DNA of 64,000 bases, taken from the NCBI RefSeq assembly GCF_004293625.1, contig NZ_CP033040.1, positions 1,984,001 to 2,048,000 on the forward strand. Reading direction: 5' to 3'. Positions 36,432 through 46,963 of this stretch are shown piece by piece. This DNA is from Thiomicrorhabdus indica (lineage in GTDB: Bacteria; Pseudomonadota; Gammaproteobacteria; Thiomicrospirales; Thiomicrospiraceae). The first letter of the stretch is position 1, and each line of letters starts with the position of its first letter. A program made the position numbers and the translations under genes. The notes below the pieces were generated by a model. It did no database searches and was not told where the DNA came from. It was given only the letters and a program-made list of their open reading frames with translations.

Positions 36432-36902
36432 ATGACAAAGACTCCACTCAGTGATTCTAAAAAACTCTTACACCCCATTTGGTCTTATGGTTTAGTAATG
36501 TCACAGTTTTTCTGGATTGCGGTACTCACCATACTAATGGGATTACCGGAAAATTCACTTTCAATTTTCATTCATTTACTAGGTATCGCACTAGGTCTAT
36601 GGGCAGTCAAAACCATGCATTTAGGGCATTTCAATATTGTGCCGGACCCATTACCACATTTAAATTTAGTCTCTACTGGACCTTATCGATATATTCGTCA
36701 TCCAATGTATGCATCCATTTTAATTTTCTTTTTACCGGCCGTGATTTTTCACAATAACTGGATTGTCTGGGCAAGCTATGGCTGTTTATCCCTCACTCTA
36801 CTACTGAAATTAATTTATGAAGAAAAATTAATTTCTGCGCAATGCCCTGACTATGATGAGTATAAACAACACACTGACCGCTTAATTCCAATGATTTTTT
36901 AA
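36432..36902 (+). CDS. isoprenylcysteine carboxyl methyltransferase-family membrane protein
   Basis: The 156-residue protein starts at the ATG at 36432 with an AGGAAA ribosome site. It has about four membrane helices and the family signature GPYRYIRHPMYAS, followed by a C-terminal EEK...YDEYKQH segment. That pattern marks the ICMT/PEMT-like methyltransferase superfamily. Bacterial members have varied or unknown substrates, often lipids or small molecules. The MITE-like element lies directly upstream and may supply or disturb its promoter. Confidence 0.8.
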   Translation: MTKTPLSDSKKLLHPIWSYGLVMSQFFWIAVLTILMGLPENSLSIFIHLLGIALGLWAVKTMHLGHFNIVPDPLPHLNLVSTGPYRYIRHPMYASILIFFLPAVIFHNNWIVWASYGCLSLTLLLKLIYEEKLISAQCPDYDEYKQHTDRLIPMIF

Positions 36903-36906
36903 TCTT

Positions 36907-36916
36907 ACCGGCCGGT
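36907..36916. repeat. ACCGGCCGGT palindrome upstream of trpS
   Basis: Exact copy four bases after the ICMT-family stop codon. The flanks make CTTACCGGCCGGTAAG, a 16-bp perfect palindrome. Confidence 0.9.
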
Positions 36917-36993
36917 AAGAGCTGCATTACTGGGATTTATCCGCAGAAAATGCGAAAATAGCCCTCATTTTTCAATGCAAATAAGAACTTAAC

Positions 36994-38001
36994 ATGAATA
37001 ACAAACCTACACTGTTTAGCGGCATCCAGCCATCTGGCGACTTAATGATTGGTAACTATATTGGTTCAATTAAGAATTGGGTCAATATGCAAGATGATTA
37101 CAACTGTCTATTTTCTCTGGTCAATATGCACGCGATTACTGTTGAGCAAGACCCGAAAGACCTTATGAATCGCAGTTTGGATTTCGTGGCCTGGTACCTT
37201 GCTGCGGGCATTGATCCGAAAAAAAGCACCGTTTTTATCCAATCACATGTTCCAGAGCACACAGAATTAGCGTGGATTTTAAACTGCTACACCTATATGG
37301 GTGAACTCAACCGTATGACGCAATTTAAAGATAAATCCGCCAAGCATTCGGCTAACATCAATGTCGGCTTGTTCGACTACCCTGTACTCATGGCCGCCGA
37401 TATTTTGCTATATCAAACACAAATGGTGCCCGTCGGAGCCGACCAAAAACAACACTTGGAACTCAGCCGAGACTTGGCAATACGCTTCAATAACAAATTC
37501 GACCAAGAAATTTTTAAGGTTCCAGAACCATTCATTCCTCCGGCTTCATCCGGTGGTCGAATTATGAGCTTGCAAGATCCACTTTCCAAAATGTCGAAAT
37601 CGGACGAGAACAAAGACAATTTTATTGCGTTAGCGGATGATCCGAAAAAAATTCTTAAAAAATTCAAAAAGGCGGTAACAGACTCAGGTTCCGAAATTCA
37701 TTATGACCTTGAAAACAAACCTGGGATTTCGAACTTGCTAACCATCTATTCCGTCATTAGTGGCAAAACCATTCCAGAAGTTGAAAAGCATTTTGAAGGT
37801 AAAATGTACGGACATTTAAAAGTAGAACTTGGCGAATTGGTTGGCGAATACTTAGCGCCGATTCAAGCAGAGTTTACGCGCATTCGTGAGAATGAGGATG
37901 AACTCAAAGCCATCCTAAAAAGTGGTGCTGAAACGGCTCGCGAGCAGGCACAAAAAACACTCAAACAGGTTCATGAAACCATTGGCTTTGTTCTACCTTA
38001 A
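36994..38001 (+). CDS. trpS: tryptophanyl-tRNA synthetase
   Basis: The 335-residue class I synthetase charges tRNA-Trp. It has the N-terminal segment [16 protein letters not shown], in which MIGN stands for the HIGH motif, and the KMSKS loop ([10 protein letters not shown]). It is a short bacterial type without extra domains. The palindrome pair lies downstream. Confidence 0.96.
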   Translation: MNNKPTLFSGIQPSGDLMIGNYIGSIKNWVNMQDDYNCLFSLVNMHAITVEQDPKDLMNRSLDFVAWYLAAGIDPKKSTVFIQSHVPEHTELAWILNCYTYMGELNRMTQFKDKSAKHSANINVGLFDYPVLMAADILLYQTQMVPVGADQKQHLELSRDLAIRFNNKFDQEIFKVPEPFIPPASSGGRIMSLQDPLSKMSKSDENKDNFIALADDPKKILKKFKKAVTDSGSEIHYDLENKPGISNLLTIYSVISGKTIPEVEKHFEGKMYGHLKVELGELVGEYLAPIQAEFTRIRENEDELKAILKSGAETAREQAQKTLKQVHETIGFVLP

Positions 38002-38014
38002 GCCTTTCATAGCA

Positions 38015-38050
38015 ACCGGCCGGTATATTCCACAATTCTTACCGGCCGGT
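38015..38050. repeat. pair of ACCGGCCGGT palindromes downstream of trpS
   Basis: Exact copies at 38015-38024 and 38041-38050, 26 bases apart. Because each is self-complementary, the two can pair with each other as ACCGGCCGGTA/TACCGGCCGGT around a short loop. No T run follows, so termination would be weak. Confidence 0.9.
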
Positions 38051-38094
38051 AAACTCTTCAATGCATTCAGCTTAATCAATAATATTCAGACAAT

Positions 38095-38129
38095 AAAAAA
38101 CCCCGCTTAATACATGATTAAACGAGGTT
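38095..38129 (-). terminator. terminator of the tRNA-Arg transcript
   Basis: AACCTCGTTTAAT pairs with ATTAAGCGGGGTT on the minus strand around CATGT, followed by a T run. Confidence 0.85.
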
Positions 38130-38138
38130 CTTAAATAA

Positions 38139-38215
38139 TGGCGCGCCCGAAGGGAGTCGAACCCCTAACCGCTCGGTTCGTAGCCGAGTACTCTATCCAG
38201 TTGAGCTACGGGCGC
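38139..38215 (-). tRNA. tRNA-Arg (ACG)
   Basis: 77 bases including encoded CCA. The acceptor stem GCGCCCG/CGGGCGC and anticodon stem CTCGG/CCGAG are intact. The loop CTACGAA gives anticodon ACG, to be read as ICG after deamination. Confidence 0.97.
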
Positions 38216-38291
38216 AGTTTTTTTTGTGCGAACAACTAATGTTCAAAATAACCCTGTTAACAATTAATTTTGAAAACAAGGTTTGAAATAA

Positions 38292-38368
38292 TGGCGCGCC
38301 CGAAGGGAGTCGAACCCCTAACCGCTCGGTTCGTAGCCGAGTACTCTATCCAGTTGAGCTACGGGCGC
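38292..38368 (-). tRNA. tRNA-Arg (ACG), second copy
   Basis: Identical to the first copy as far as read, with encoded CCA. About 76 bases separate the two genes, so they likely form one transcript ending at the 38095-38129 terminator. Confidence 0.97.
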
Positions 38369-38520
38369 TGAATTGATGGCGCGTATTATGCGGATTAAAC
38401 GAAAACTTGTCAAACGTTTTTTGAAAAAACATTCCGCTTTTTTCAAAACCCTAAAGTCAATATTCCCACAACCCCTCTGCGTCCTTCATTTGTGATTAAT
38501 TCTCATATTCAGGAAGCAAT

Positions 38521-40857
38521 TTAGTCATTCGTTGCATGCTTATGCAAGCAACAGAATTGTTGCAAATCCAAATGACTTGCTGGCATAGGTTTGTGGTAAA
38601 GATACCCTTGAACTCGGTCACAGCCAACTTCCTTTGCAACCTTCTCATGAGCTTTCGTCTCAATTCCTTCAGCAATAACTTTTAACCCCAAACTATGACC
38701 CATAGCTACAATCGCCTGCATTAATGAATAGTCATTCTTGTCTTCAGGCGCATCTCTCACAAAAGACTGATCGATTTTCAATACACTCACTGGAAAGTTT
38801 TTCAAGTAACTTAATGAAGAATACCCCGTTCCAAAATCATCTAATGATAACTTAACACCTTTTTCACTCAGCATTTGCAATTGGTGAATTTGCACATCAT
38901 TGGCTTGTATCAAAGTATTTTCTGTAATTTCGATACCGATTTTGCCATAAGGAATCTGATATTCTTGCATTTTCTCCAAGATGGTCTGCCGTGTTTCCAT
39001 TTCATCCAAATAACGTCCAGAGAGATTCACATCAATACTGCAATCAAATCCTTCATAAGCCCAGGCCTGATATTGCCGACAAGCTTCATTAATAACCCAA
39101 TCATCCAATTCAAAAATTAAACGGCTCTTTTCAGCAATTGGAATAAACTCGGCTGGAGAAATAACTGTTCCATCAGGCTTGATCCACCGAACCAAAGCCT
39201 CAAAGCCAATAAACTCTTTACTAAGCAGATCAAACTGTGCCTGATAATTTAATTGCAATTCATTATTAACAATCGCTTGTCTTAGCCCATTTTCAATAAA
39301 ACTCCATCGGTGCAAGGCATCATTCATGGAAGACTCAAAAAATCGATAGCAGCTTTTCCCTTGATTTTTAGCATGGTACATCGCCATATCCGCATGCTGC
39401 AAAAGCTTCTCACTGGTTAAACCATCCTCGGGATAATGACTAATCCCAATGCTTGTAGAGAGATAGGTCTGCCGACTACCCACATCAATAACTGTTTCTG
39501 ACAAAGTTAGAGAAGGCATCAACTGCCCGAGTAATTCCATATTACTTTGAGGAATTAACAGAACAAATTCATCCCCACCCATTCGACACAAAATATCGGT
39601 ATTTCTGATTTGTTTTTGCAGATGGCTTGCAACCGTTTTTAACAACTGGTCGCCAAAAGAGTGGCCAAGGGTATCATTAATCTTCTTAAAATCATCAATA
39701 TCGATAAAACACACCGCAAGCGAATGACCGAATGCTTCAGCCTCTTTAATATGTTGCTCCAGCTCAATAAAGAACAAATCGCGATTCGGCAAGCCTGTCA
39801 ATTGATCATAAGAAGCAATAAAGCTCAGTTCTTGCAAAGTACTTTGGGCTTTTTCTTCCGCTTTTTGAATACGATGGCCATAATATCGGACACCTAAAAC
39901 CAGAAAAATTGCAATAACGATAAAAAAGGCACTACTAACTAACAAGTCCCTCCAAAAGGACTTAATCCAATCACCAAGATCAAGAGAGAAATACAATTCT
40001 CCAACCGTTCGCCCCCCTATTTCCGTTAAAGGCAAAGATTGCCAAGGACTTATCTTCGACGTTTTAAATGCCTCCGGCTCTGTCGAAAAAAATTCTAAAA
40101 GGCTTTCCTGATTAATTGAATGATTTGAAGTCACCAATCGATTGTCAAAACTTGACCAAGGAAGTCGATGTTTAAACACACTATCACCGGTTGCCCAATT
40201 ACCTTGCGAGATATACTTTTTATGTAAACCAATAAACATCGGACTCATATGATGTTCTGCTAAAGATTCAACAATATGATCCAAGTCAATTCCTAATTCC
40301 AAATAACCGATTTGCCTACCGCTTTGGTCATACCAAGGACTCACCGCTCGTAAAGTCAAAGTACCCATAACACCCAATTCTACGCCTGTCTCTACCTGCT
40401 TGGTCTGTTCGGCTTTCAACATAGTGATACGATTAATCTGATCGCCATAATGTTCTGGTGCATGCACTCTCAAGTAATTCACTCTGTCTAAATCAGTGAA
40501 ATAAAAATGCGTAATTTGGTTAGGTAATAATGCTTGTTGGAAAACAGGATCACTGAGTGCAAAGAGCTTCTTTCGATCCTTATTAAGAAAGGCTTTCTGC
40601 AGGGAAGAATTTTCTTGCAATAAGAATAAGGCACCCTCCAAATATTGACTTTTTTGCCTCAAGGCAAACGAATAGTAATTCGTTACATCTTTAAGGTTTT
40701 TCTGAAAATTATGGTTCAAAGAACTATTAAATTGGTTATAGGCAGCTACCCAATAAATAATCAAGAGCAAACCAAGTGAAACGCTTATTAGAATAGAAAT
40801 ATGCTTATAGAGAAGTGCTGACGGCGTAAAACGATATTTCGACGATCTGCTAATCAT
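38521..40857 (-). CDS. membrane GGDEF-EAL protein with periplasmic sensor
   Basis: The 778-residue protein has a membrane helix at about 20-40 and a periplasmic, probably double-CACHE-like sensor domain to about 300. A second helix lies at about 303-325. A cytoplasmic GGDEF domain (motif GGDEF at 426-430) and an EAL domain (EAL at 553-555, DDFGTG intact) follow. Both catalytic signatures are complete, so synthesis and breakdown of c-di-GMP are both possible. The sensor ligand is unknown. It lies between the tRNA-Arg genes and tRNA-Ser, in a segment that may be acquired. Confidence 0.88.
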   Translation of the reverse strand: MISRSSKYRFTPSALLYKHISILISVSLGLLLIIYWVAAYNQFNSSLNHNFQKNLKDVTNYYSFALRQKSQYLEGALFLLQENSSLQKAFLNKDRKKLFALSDPVFQQALLPNQITHFYFTDLDRVNYLRVHAPEHYGDQINRITMLKAEQTKQVETGVELGVMGTLTLRAVSPWYDQSGRQIGYLELGIDLDHIVESLAEHHMSPMFIGLHKKYISQGNWATGDSVFKHRLPWSSFDNRLVTSNHSINQESLLEFFSTEPEAFKTSKISPWQSLPLTEIGGRTVGELYFSLDLGDWIKSFWRDLLVSSAFFIVIAIFLVLGVRYYGHRIQKAEEKAQSTLQELSFIASYDQLTGLPNRDLFFIELEQHIKEAEAFGHSLAVCFIDIDDFKKINDTLGHSFGDQLLKTVASHLQKQIRNTDILCRMGGDEFVLLIPQSNMELLGQLMPSLTLSETVIDVGSRQTYLSTSIGISHYPEDGLTSEKLLQHADMAMYHAKNQGKSCYRFFESSMNDALHRWSFIENGLRQAIVNNELQLNYQAQFDLLSKEFIGFEALVRWIKPDGTVISPAEFIPIAEKSRLIFELDDWVINEACRQYQAWAYEGFDCSIDVNLSGRYLDEMETRQTILEKMQEYQIPYGKIGIEITENTLIQANDVQIHQLQMLSEKGVKLSLDDFGTGYSSLSYLKNFPVSVLKIDQSFVRDAPEDKNDYSLMQAIVAMGHSLGLKVIAEGIETKAHEKVAKEVGCDRVQGYLYHKPMPASHLDLQQFCCLHKHATND

Positions 40858-41233
40858 AGACTATCAACTCGAGGTATTCACTAAGTTAGAAAAAATGACC
40901 AATTAAAAACCTGTACTTAAACAACCATAATACAGTGCTTACTTTATTATTTTTTTAAAATTATGGACATCATAGTCGCTACAAAAAACCGTGCCCTCTG
41001 ATATGAATTCATTCTACACCTGAATTACAACTGAAAACTCATTTATAAAACCGCCTAAAAAGTTTAAAAAACAACGAGCTATAAAAACCCATAATTTCAC
41101 TTGCTAGATACACAGAGCACTCTATCTGCTCTTTAGCCCTAACTTTTTTTCATGAAAAATTAAACTATTTGTAGCGCGTTTGTTTTCTAGCATGCTCATT
41201 ATGAAGGTTTTCATTAATTCAAATGGACTTGTC
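40858..41233. other. divergent intergenic region, no gene seen
   Basis: AT-rich 376-base gap between the leftward GGDEF-EAL gene and rightward phoD-like gene. It should hold both promoters. A short inverted repeat AGAGCA/TGCTCT lies at 41114-41132, and the palindrome TTTTTCATGAAAAA follows near 41150. Confidence 0.5.
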
Positions 41234-43144
41234 ATGACAATCTCTCGCCGTAAATTCATCCAACTACTTGGACTAGCTTCTGCCTCAATTGTGGTGTCTT
41301 CAGGCCTTAACGGATGCCAATCCAATGACTCTAATAACAATTCTTCATTCGATTACGGTGTCGCTAGCGGCGATCCTTTAAAAGATCGAGTGATTATATG
41401 GACACGAATCACGCCTGAAACGAACGACGCTGTAAAAGTCAGTTGGGAAGTTGCAGAAGATGAAAGCTTTACCAATCTAGTAAATTCAGATGAAACGCTC
41501 GTTACTTACGATACCGATTACACACTAAAAGTAGATGTTCAAGGCCTAGAAGCTGGCAAACAGTATTTTTATCGCTTTTACTGCAACGGAGTCTATTCCC
41601 CTACCGGAAAAACTAAAACATTAGTCGATGAAACTGCTGAAAGCGTCAAGTTTGCAGTCTTTTCCTGCGCAAATTTCCCGGCCGGTTTCTTTCACATTTA
41701 TGATGCGGCCGCCAGCCGTTCCAACAATATCGATGCCGTACTCCATCTTGGAGATTATATCTATGAATATGACATTAATGGTTATCCTGATGCAGGCAAT
41801 GGCGAGGAGATAAATCGAGTTCATCAACCGACAAATGAATGTATCACTCTTGACGATTACCGGACTCGTTACGCTCAGTATCGCTCAGATTCTTCATTAC
41901 AAAATCTTCATGCAAGCTTGCCATTCATCTGTGTTTGGGATGATCATGAAATTGCAAATGACACCTATATTGATGGCGCTGAAAACCACGATACATCAGA
42001 AGGTAATTTTTTTGATCGTCGAGCTGCAGCCATTAAGGCTTGGTATGAATGGCTGCCCGTTCGTGCTCCAGAGATTGAAGCAAATCGTATTAAAACTTAC
42101 CGCCGATTCGATTTCGGTAACATCTTGTCTTTATTGATGCTTGATACACGAGTTATCGGTCGTGATAAACAGCTAGACTATTTTGACTATTACAGCTCAG
42201 ACGGTGTCTTTGATGCAGCCAGTTTTCAAGCAGACATGCAAGATTCAAACCGCAGTTTACTTGGAGCAGATCAATTAACGTGGCTACAAGGCCAATTGCA
42301 AGACTCTGTAGCGCAAGGCCAAAAATGGCAAGTACTCGGCCAACAAGTCCTAATGGCGAAAATGAACTTACCTAGCTCGATTATTCAATTAGACCCATCG
42401 ACAGGAAAACCAGACCCATCAAACCTTGCAATTTATCAGCAAACTGCAAGTGCCTATCAAGCACTAATCACAAAAATCGTAACCGATTTAACGATTCAAG
42501 GAGATTTGCCAACTTATGCCGCTGGGATTCCAAATTTCAATAGCCTGAATACAACAGAACAGGGAATTGCATTGACACTTGCTATGCAATCAAATGAGCC
42601 AGCTCGATATGGAAGTATCTTTTCAACGTTAACACTTGAGGAACAAACAACTCTTCAAACTTACGGTGATTTACTAGATCCAAATTTAAACCCAGCCATT
42701 CCATACAACCTTGATGCGTGGGATGGGTATGCTGTCGAAAGAGAAATTATTTATGCAACTGCTCAAGCCCTATCAACCAATTTAGTGGTTCTCGCTGGTG
42801 ATACTCATAATGCTTGGGCTGCAAACCTAACCGATTTAAATGGTACAAAAGTGGGCGTTGAATTTGCGACTGCCTCCGTATCCTCACCAGGAATGGAAAA
42901 ATATTTATCCATTCCTGAAGGCGCTGAATCATCCATTGAAAGTGGCATTACCCAATTGGTTGAAGATCTCGTCTTTACAAATCTGACTCAACGCGGTTAT
43001 TTAGAAATAACCTTCAATCAAGCAGAGGTATTAGGTGAATGGTTATTTATTGGCAGAGGTGCAGAAAAACTTTCAAATACCCCAGCCCTTCAGTCACTTA
43101 AAACCCTACGCTCATTAATAAATCAGCCTGATTTAATGACTTAA
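41234..43144 (+). CDS. PhoD-like alkaline phosphatase, Tat-exported
   Basis: The product of about 637 residues starts at the ATG at 41234. It has a twin-arginine signal (SRRKFIQLLG) followed by a possible lipobox (LNGC), so it may be a Tat-exported lipoprotein. The PhoD metallophosphatase motifs HLGDYIYEYD, WDDHEIAND and VLAGDTHNAW are intact. Such enzymes release phosphate from phosphodiesters or monoesters with calcium and iron. The middle part after the WDDHE motif has an insertion compared with the shorter PhoD forms. It may give phosphate scavenging; no Pho box was identified. Confidence 0.85.
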   Translation: MTISRRKFIQLLGLASASIVVSSGLNGCQSNDSNNNSSFDYGVASGDPLKDRVIIWTRITPETNDAVKVSWEVAEDESFTNLVNSDETLVTYDTDYTLKVDVQGLEAGKQYFYRFYCNGVYSPTGKTKTLVDETAESVKFAVFSCANFPAGFFHIYDAAASRSNNIDAVLHLGDYIYEYDINGYPDAGNGEEINRVHQPTNECITLDDYRTRYAQYRSDSSLQNLHASLPFICVWDDHEIANDTYIDGAENHDTSEGNFFDRRAAAIKAWYEWLPVRAPEIEANRIKTYRRFDFGNILSLLMLDTRVIGRDKQLDYFDYYSSDGVFDAASFQADMQDSNRSLLGADQLTWLQGQLQDSVAQGQKWQVLGQQVLMAKMNLPSSIIQLDPSTGKPDPSNLAIYQQTASAYQALITKIVTDLTIQGDLPTYAAGIPNFNSLNTTEQGIALTLAMQSNEPARYGSIFSTLTLEEQTTLQTYGDLLDPNLNPAIPYNLDAWDGYAVEREIIYATAQALSTNLVVLAGDTHNAWAANLTDLNGTKVGVEFATASVSSPGMEKYLSIPEGAESSIESGITQLVEDLVFTNLTQRGYLEITFNQAEVLGEWLFIGRGAEKLSNTPALQSLKTLRSLINQPDLMT

Positions 43145-43166
43145 TCTAACGAATCATTCTCAATTT

Positions 43167-43196
43167 AGAGGAGACAATATATATTGATCTCCTCTT
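43167..43196 (+). terminator. hairpin downstream of the phoD-like gene
   Basis: GAGGAGA and TCTCCTC enclose the palindrome CAATATATATTG with one bulged base, giving a long near-perfect stem followed by TT. Confidence 0.65.
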
Positions 43197-43397
43197 ATCA
43201 AGAAGCTTTCTACTAACTAGCCCCAAAATGCTTACAACTCAAATATTGAGCAACAACCATTTCATTCATCAAGCCTTTTGACTTTGAGATCCAGATCATA
43301 AAAGTATTTAATTCACTTTATTCATTCCATTTTCTCTCGTGCACTTATTTTTTTAGATGCATAGAGTATTTATGAAATTATATGAGATGACCAAGAC

Positions 43398-43516
43398 ATG
43401 CTGGTTAAAGATATGCCCACTTCACCGTTGAGCATCTGAATGAATATATGATTGGTACAAAACTGGTACATTCACAAATTCAGGACGAAAAAAAACCAGT
43501 ACTCAAAGCCGTTTAA
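43398..43516 (+). pseudogene. C-terminal remnant of a tyrosine-recombinase integrase
   Basis: The frame ending in TAA at 43514-43516 reads RYAHFTVEHLNEY, the C-terminal tyrosine box of phage-type integrases. A TAA directly precedes it in that frame. The continuation MLVK lies in another frame, so a base has been lost or gained. Nothing recognisable lies further upstream. It sits 30 bases from the 3' end of tRNA-Ser, where such integrases normally recombine. The remnant is short, so the call rests on one motif and on location. Confidence 0.5.
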
Positions 43517-43545
43517 ACTATTGAAAATACTGGTTTTCCATGTAA

Positions 43546-43638
43546 TGGCGGAGACGGAGGGATTCGAACCCTCGATAGAGCTACAAACCCTATACTCCCT
43601 TAGCAGGGGAGCGCCTTCAGCCTCTCGGCCACGTCTCC
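43546..43638 (-). tRNA. tRNA-Ser (GCT)
   Basis: 93 bases with encoded CCA and the long variable arm of tRNA-Ser. The stem GGAGACG/CGTCTCC and anticodon stem CTCCC/GGGAG are intact. The loop CTGCTAA gives anticodon GCT. It lies downstream of csrA as in E. coli (serV). Confidence 0.97.
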
Positions 43639-43821
43639 AAGTTGGGCGTATGATACAAGCCCCTTGAGTTTTTGTAAACCTCTTAAAAAGGATTTTTTTA
43701 TCTTTACTAAATGTCTTTCTAGATTAAGAAACGACAGAGGGTTTGAAACAAAAAAGCACAGTCAAGAAATAGTATGTAATATCAATGACCGAGTAAATTA
43801 AACCAATTAGCAACAAGACAG

Positions 43822-44037
43822 TCAGTCCAAATTCATATCTAATTTGTCGTCTGGAATAGAATCCTTATTAGCGGCTTCAGTATTATCAGAATTCAAAAGC
43901 TCTTGTCGGTGTATTGGCACCTCTTTTGGAGCATCAATGCCAATACGAACTTGATTCCCTTTAATCGACAATACAGTGACTTTGATATCTCCATCAATCA
44001 CCAAGGTTTCACCTTCTCGTCGTGTTAAAACTAACAT
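43822..44037 (-). CDS. csrA: carbon storage regulator CsrA
   Basis: The 71-residue RNA-binding protein starts at [10 protein letters not shown] with a perfect GGAGGG ribosome site; the upstream in-frame start is not needed. The conserved RNA-binding segments LTRRxGE and VPIHRQE are intact. It binds GGA motifs in mRNA leaders to control carbon flow, motility and biofilm. The C-terminal 12 residues are acidic and longer than in E. coli CsrA (61 residues). Confidence 0.95.
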   Translation of the reverse strand: MLVLTRREGETLVIDGDIKVTVLSIKGNQVRIGIDAPKEVPIHRQELLNSDNTEAANKDSIPDDKLDMNLD

Positions 44038-44217
44038 GGCACCCTCCAATAGCCCAAAACCACTTTTGGAGTATACGTAATCGAAATTCAGTTGAGAACT
44101 TTGAAGTTCAATTGAATAAATCTAATTCACTGTTTATTGATGACAATTAACTAATCAAATAAATTTTTATTATCTATGGATTAAATAAGATAAAACACTT
44201 TTTTACACATAAAAAAA

Positions 44218-44251
44218 ACCGGCCGGTAAATTCTCATATCTACCGGCCGGT
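44218..44251 (-). terminator. paired palindromes forming the alaS terminator
   Basis: Exact ACCGGCCGGT copies lie at 44218-44227 and 44242-44251. They can pair as a 12-bp stem, AACCGGCCGGTA with TACCGGCCGGTT. On the minus strand the stem is followed by eight T residues. This is a convincing intrinsic terminator for alaS made of two repeat copies. Confidence 0.8.
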
Positions 44252-44276
44252 TAGTTTTACAGGGTGCAAAAACAGA

Positions 44277-46868
44277 TTACTTGGATTTTGCCCAATCAGT
44301 TACAGAAGCCAAGGCTTCATCTAACTTACTTGGATCATTACCACCGGCTTGCGCCATATCTGGACGACCGCCGCCTTTTCCACCAACTTGTTGTGCAACA
44401 TGATTGACCAACTCACCGGCTTTAAAGGTTTTCGTTGCTGATTTACTCACACCTGCAACCAAGCTAATTTTGTCATCACCTTCGACGGCTGCCAGCACAA
44501 TAACCGCTGGCTCCAGTTTATCTTTTAACTTATCAATGGTGTCACGAAGTACATTACGATCTGCACCTTCCAGTTTCGCTGCAAGCACATTCACATCACC
44601 AACTTTCACAGCAGAGGAAGCTAAATCATCGCCTTGCGAAGCCGCCATTTTAGCCTTAATTTGTGCCAACTCTTTTTCAAGCGCTTTAAAGTCTGTAGAC
44701 AACTGTGCCACTTTATTAACCGCCTGACTAGAGTCAGATTTCACAATGGCTGCAACTTCACTCAGGGCATCTTCTTGAGCGTACAACGCCTGCCAAGCAG
44801 CAGTACCTGTAATAGCCTCAATACGACGCACACCCGAAGCAATACCACTTTCAGAAAGAATTCGGAAAGGACCAATATCACCGATAGAATTGACGTGAGT
44901 TCCACCGCATAGCTCAACAGAGAAATCGCCCATGTCTACCACACGAACCGTATCGCCGTACTTCTCACCAAATAATGCCATAGCGCCTCGTGCCTTGGCA
45001 TCTTCAATTGCCATTTCAGAAATGGTAACCGGTGTATTGTTCATTATCTCAAGGTTGACTAGGCGCTCAATTTCGCGCAACTGCTCTGCGGCAATCGGCT
45101 CAAAATGCGAAAAGTCAAAACGCAAACGGTCCGCTTTTACCAAAGACCCTTTTTGTCCAACGTGAGTTCCTAAGACAGCCCGCAGTGCAGAATGTAATAA
45201 ATGCGTTGCCGAGTGATTACGCTCACAATCGCGACGGTTATCAATGTCAATTTTTGCATGTACCGATTGACCAACTTTTAAGTCACCCGCGCAGACTTTT
45301 CCGTAATGTAAAAACAGTGAACCTTGTTTTTGCGTATCGTCTACATGGAAACTGTGCATCCCCTCAGTCAGGCTACCGCAGTCACCCGACTGACCACCGG
45401 ATTCTGCATAAAAAGGCGTTTGATCCAAGATTACAACCGCTTGAGTACCCTCTTTGGCTTCATCAACTGATTTACCATCCACAAAAATTGCTTGGATATT
45501 CGCGTCCGCTTCGTCACGGTCATAACCGATAAACTGAGTTTCGCCATCAAAATCGATACGCTCCTTGCCAGAGCCGAAGTTGCTGGCAGAACGTGCACGT
45601 TCACGCTGAGCTTCCATTGCTTTACCGAAACCAGCTTCATCCACTGTTAAGTTTTTCTCACGTGCAACATCTGCTGTCAAATCCAGAGGGAAACCATAGG
45701 TATCATAAAGCTTAAACGCCATGTCACCGTCAATCACCGACCCTTCCATGCCAGAAATATATTCTTCAAGAAGTTTCATTCCGTTTTCTAAGGTTTCGGC
45801 AAAACGTTCTTCTTCCAACTTCAAAGCACGCTCTACTTCAGCTTGTGCAGACTTTAGCTCTGGATAGGCTTCACCCATTTGCTCAACAAGCGTCCCAACC
45901 AATTGATGGAAGAAAGGTTGTGTTTGTCCAAGCTTGTAACCATGGCGAATTGCACGACGGATAATACGACGCAAAACATAGCCGCGACCTTCATTTGAAG
46001 GTAAAACCCCATCAACAACGGTAAAGGCGCATGAACGAATATGATCAGAAATCACTCGCAAAGAGTTATTAGTCAAGTCTTTTTCACCCGTCAACTCAGA
46101 CGCTTTTTTCACCAGCGCTTGGAACAGATCAATGTCGTAATTGTTATGCACGCCCTGCAGTACCGCTGCTAAACGCTCAAGCCCCATGCCTGTATCAACC
46201 GAAGGCTTAGGTAATGGGTTTAAAGTGCCATCCGCAGAACGGTCGAATTGCATGAAAACCAAGTTCCAGATTTCGATATAACGGTCACCGTCTTCATCTG
46301 GCGATCCTGGAGGACCTCCGGCAACATCTCCACCGTGGTCATAGAAAATTTCCGAACAAGGCCCACAAGGCCCAGTGTCACCCATTTGCCAAAAGTTATC
46401 TTTCGCACCACAGCGGGAGAAACGTTCAGCCGACACACCCATTTCTTTTAACCAGATATCTTCGGCCTCTTGATCTTCTTCAAAGACTGTGACCCAAAGT
46501 TTTTCTTCTGGCAGCTTTAATTCTTTGGTTAAAAATTCCCAAGCAAAAGCAATCGCTTCACGTTTGAAATAATCCCCAAACGAAAAGTTGCCAAGCATTT
46601 CAAAGAACGTGTGGTGACGAGCGGTATAACCGACGTTTTCTAAATCATTATGTTTACCACCGGCACGAATACAACGCTGTACTGTCGTGGCACGGTTGTA
46701 ATCACGTACTTCTTGACCCAGAAATGTCTCTTTAAACTGAACCATTCCTGCATTGGTAAATAACAATGTCGGATCATTGTGTGGAATTACAGGGCTAGAA
46801 TGCACCGCGGTATGTTGCTTAGAGACAAAAAAATCAATAAACGCTTTTCTGAGTTCAGCACTCGTCAT
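44277..46868 (-). CDS. alaS: alanyl-tRNA synthetase
   Basis: The product of about 863 residues is a class II synthetase with motif 2/3 segments near the N terminus ([11 protein letters not shown]). An editing domain carries the zinc-binding HSATHLLH and CGGTH motifs. A C-terminal DHHA1 domain holds the [15 protein letters not shown] glycine-rich loop. I prefer the ATG at 46868, eight bases after AAGG; another ATG lies two codons upstream. The order recA-recX-alaS-csrA matches E. coli. Confidence 0.96.
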   Translation of the reverse strand: MTSAELRKAFIDFFVSKQHTAVHSSPVIPHNDPTLLFTNAGMVQFKETFLGQEVRDYNRATTVQRCIRAGGKHNDLENVGYTARHHTFFEMLGNFSFGDYFKREAIAFAWEFLTKELKLPEEKLWVTVFEEDQEAEDIWLKEMGVSAERFSRCGAKDNFWQMGDTGPCGPCSEIFYDHGGDVAGGPPGSPDEDGDRYIEIWNLVFMQFDRSADGTLNPLPKPSVDTGMGLERLAAVLQGVHNNYDIDLFQALVKKASELTGEKDLTNNSLRVISDHIRSCAFTVVDGVLPSNEGRGYVLRRIIRRAIRHGYKLGQTQPFFHQLVGTLVEQMGEAYPELKSAQAEVERALKLEEERFAETLENGMKLLEEYISGMEGSVIDGDMAFKLYDTYGFPLDLTADVAREKNLTVDEAGFGKAMEAQRERARSASNFGSGKERIDFDGETQFIGYDRDEADANIQAIFVDGKSVDEAKEGTQAVVILDQTPFYAESGGQSGDCGSLTEGMHSFHVDDTQKQGSLFLHYGKVCAGDLKVGQSVHAKIDIDNRRDCERNHSATHLLHSALRAVLGTHVGQKGSLVKADRLRFDFSHFEPIAAEQLREIERLVNLEIMNNTPVTISEMAIEDAKARGAMALFGEKYGDTVRVVDMGDFSVELCGGTHVNSIGDIGPFRILSESGIASGVRRIEAITGTAAWQALYAQEDALSEVAAIVKSDSSQAVNKVAQLSTDFKALEKELAQIKAKMAASQGDDLASSAVKVGDVNVLAAKLEGADRNVLRDTIDKLKDKLEPAVIVLAAVEGDDKISLVAGVSKSATKTFKAGELVNHVAQQVGGKGGGRPDMAQAGGNDPSKLDEALASVTDWAKSK

Positions 46869-46905
46869 GTTCATAACCTTAAAATAATCAAAAATAAAAA
46901 ACTTT

Positions 46906-46939
46906 ACCGGCCGGTAAATAATTCAATTGACCGGCCGGT
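46906..46939 (-). terminator. paired palindromes between recX and alaS, terminator-like
   Basis: Exact copies at 46906-46915 and 46930-46939 have the same 24-base spacing as the alaS pair. Intramolecular pairing gives a GC-rich stem, followed on the minus strand by GTTTTTTATTTTT. This would end recX transcription before alaS. Confidence 0.7.
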
Positions 46940-46963
46940 AGTAAACTTTTGTAAGAGATTTAA

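Noticed and set aside
38139-38368. Two long identical repeats that look like a small repeat array
   Set aside because: They are two tRNA-Arg genes with complete cloverleaf stems, not CRISPR repeats.
45185-45532. 115-codon frame opposite alaS
   Set aside because: It is a shadow of the conserved alaS editing domain.
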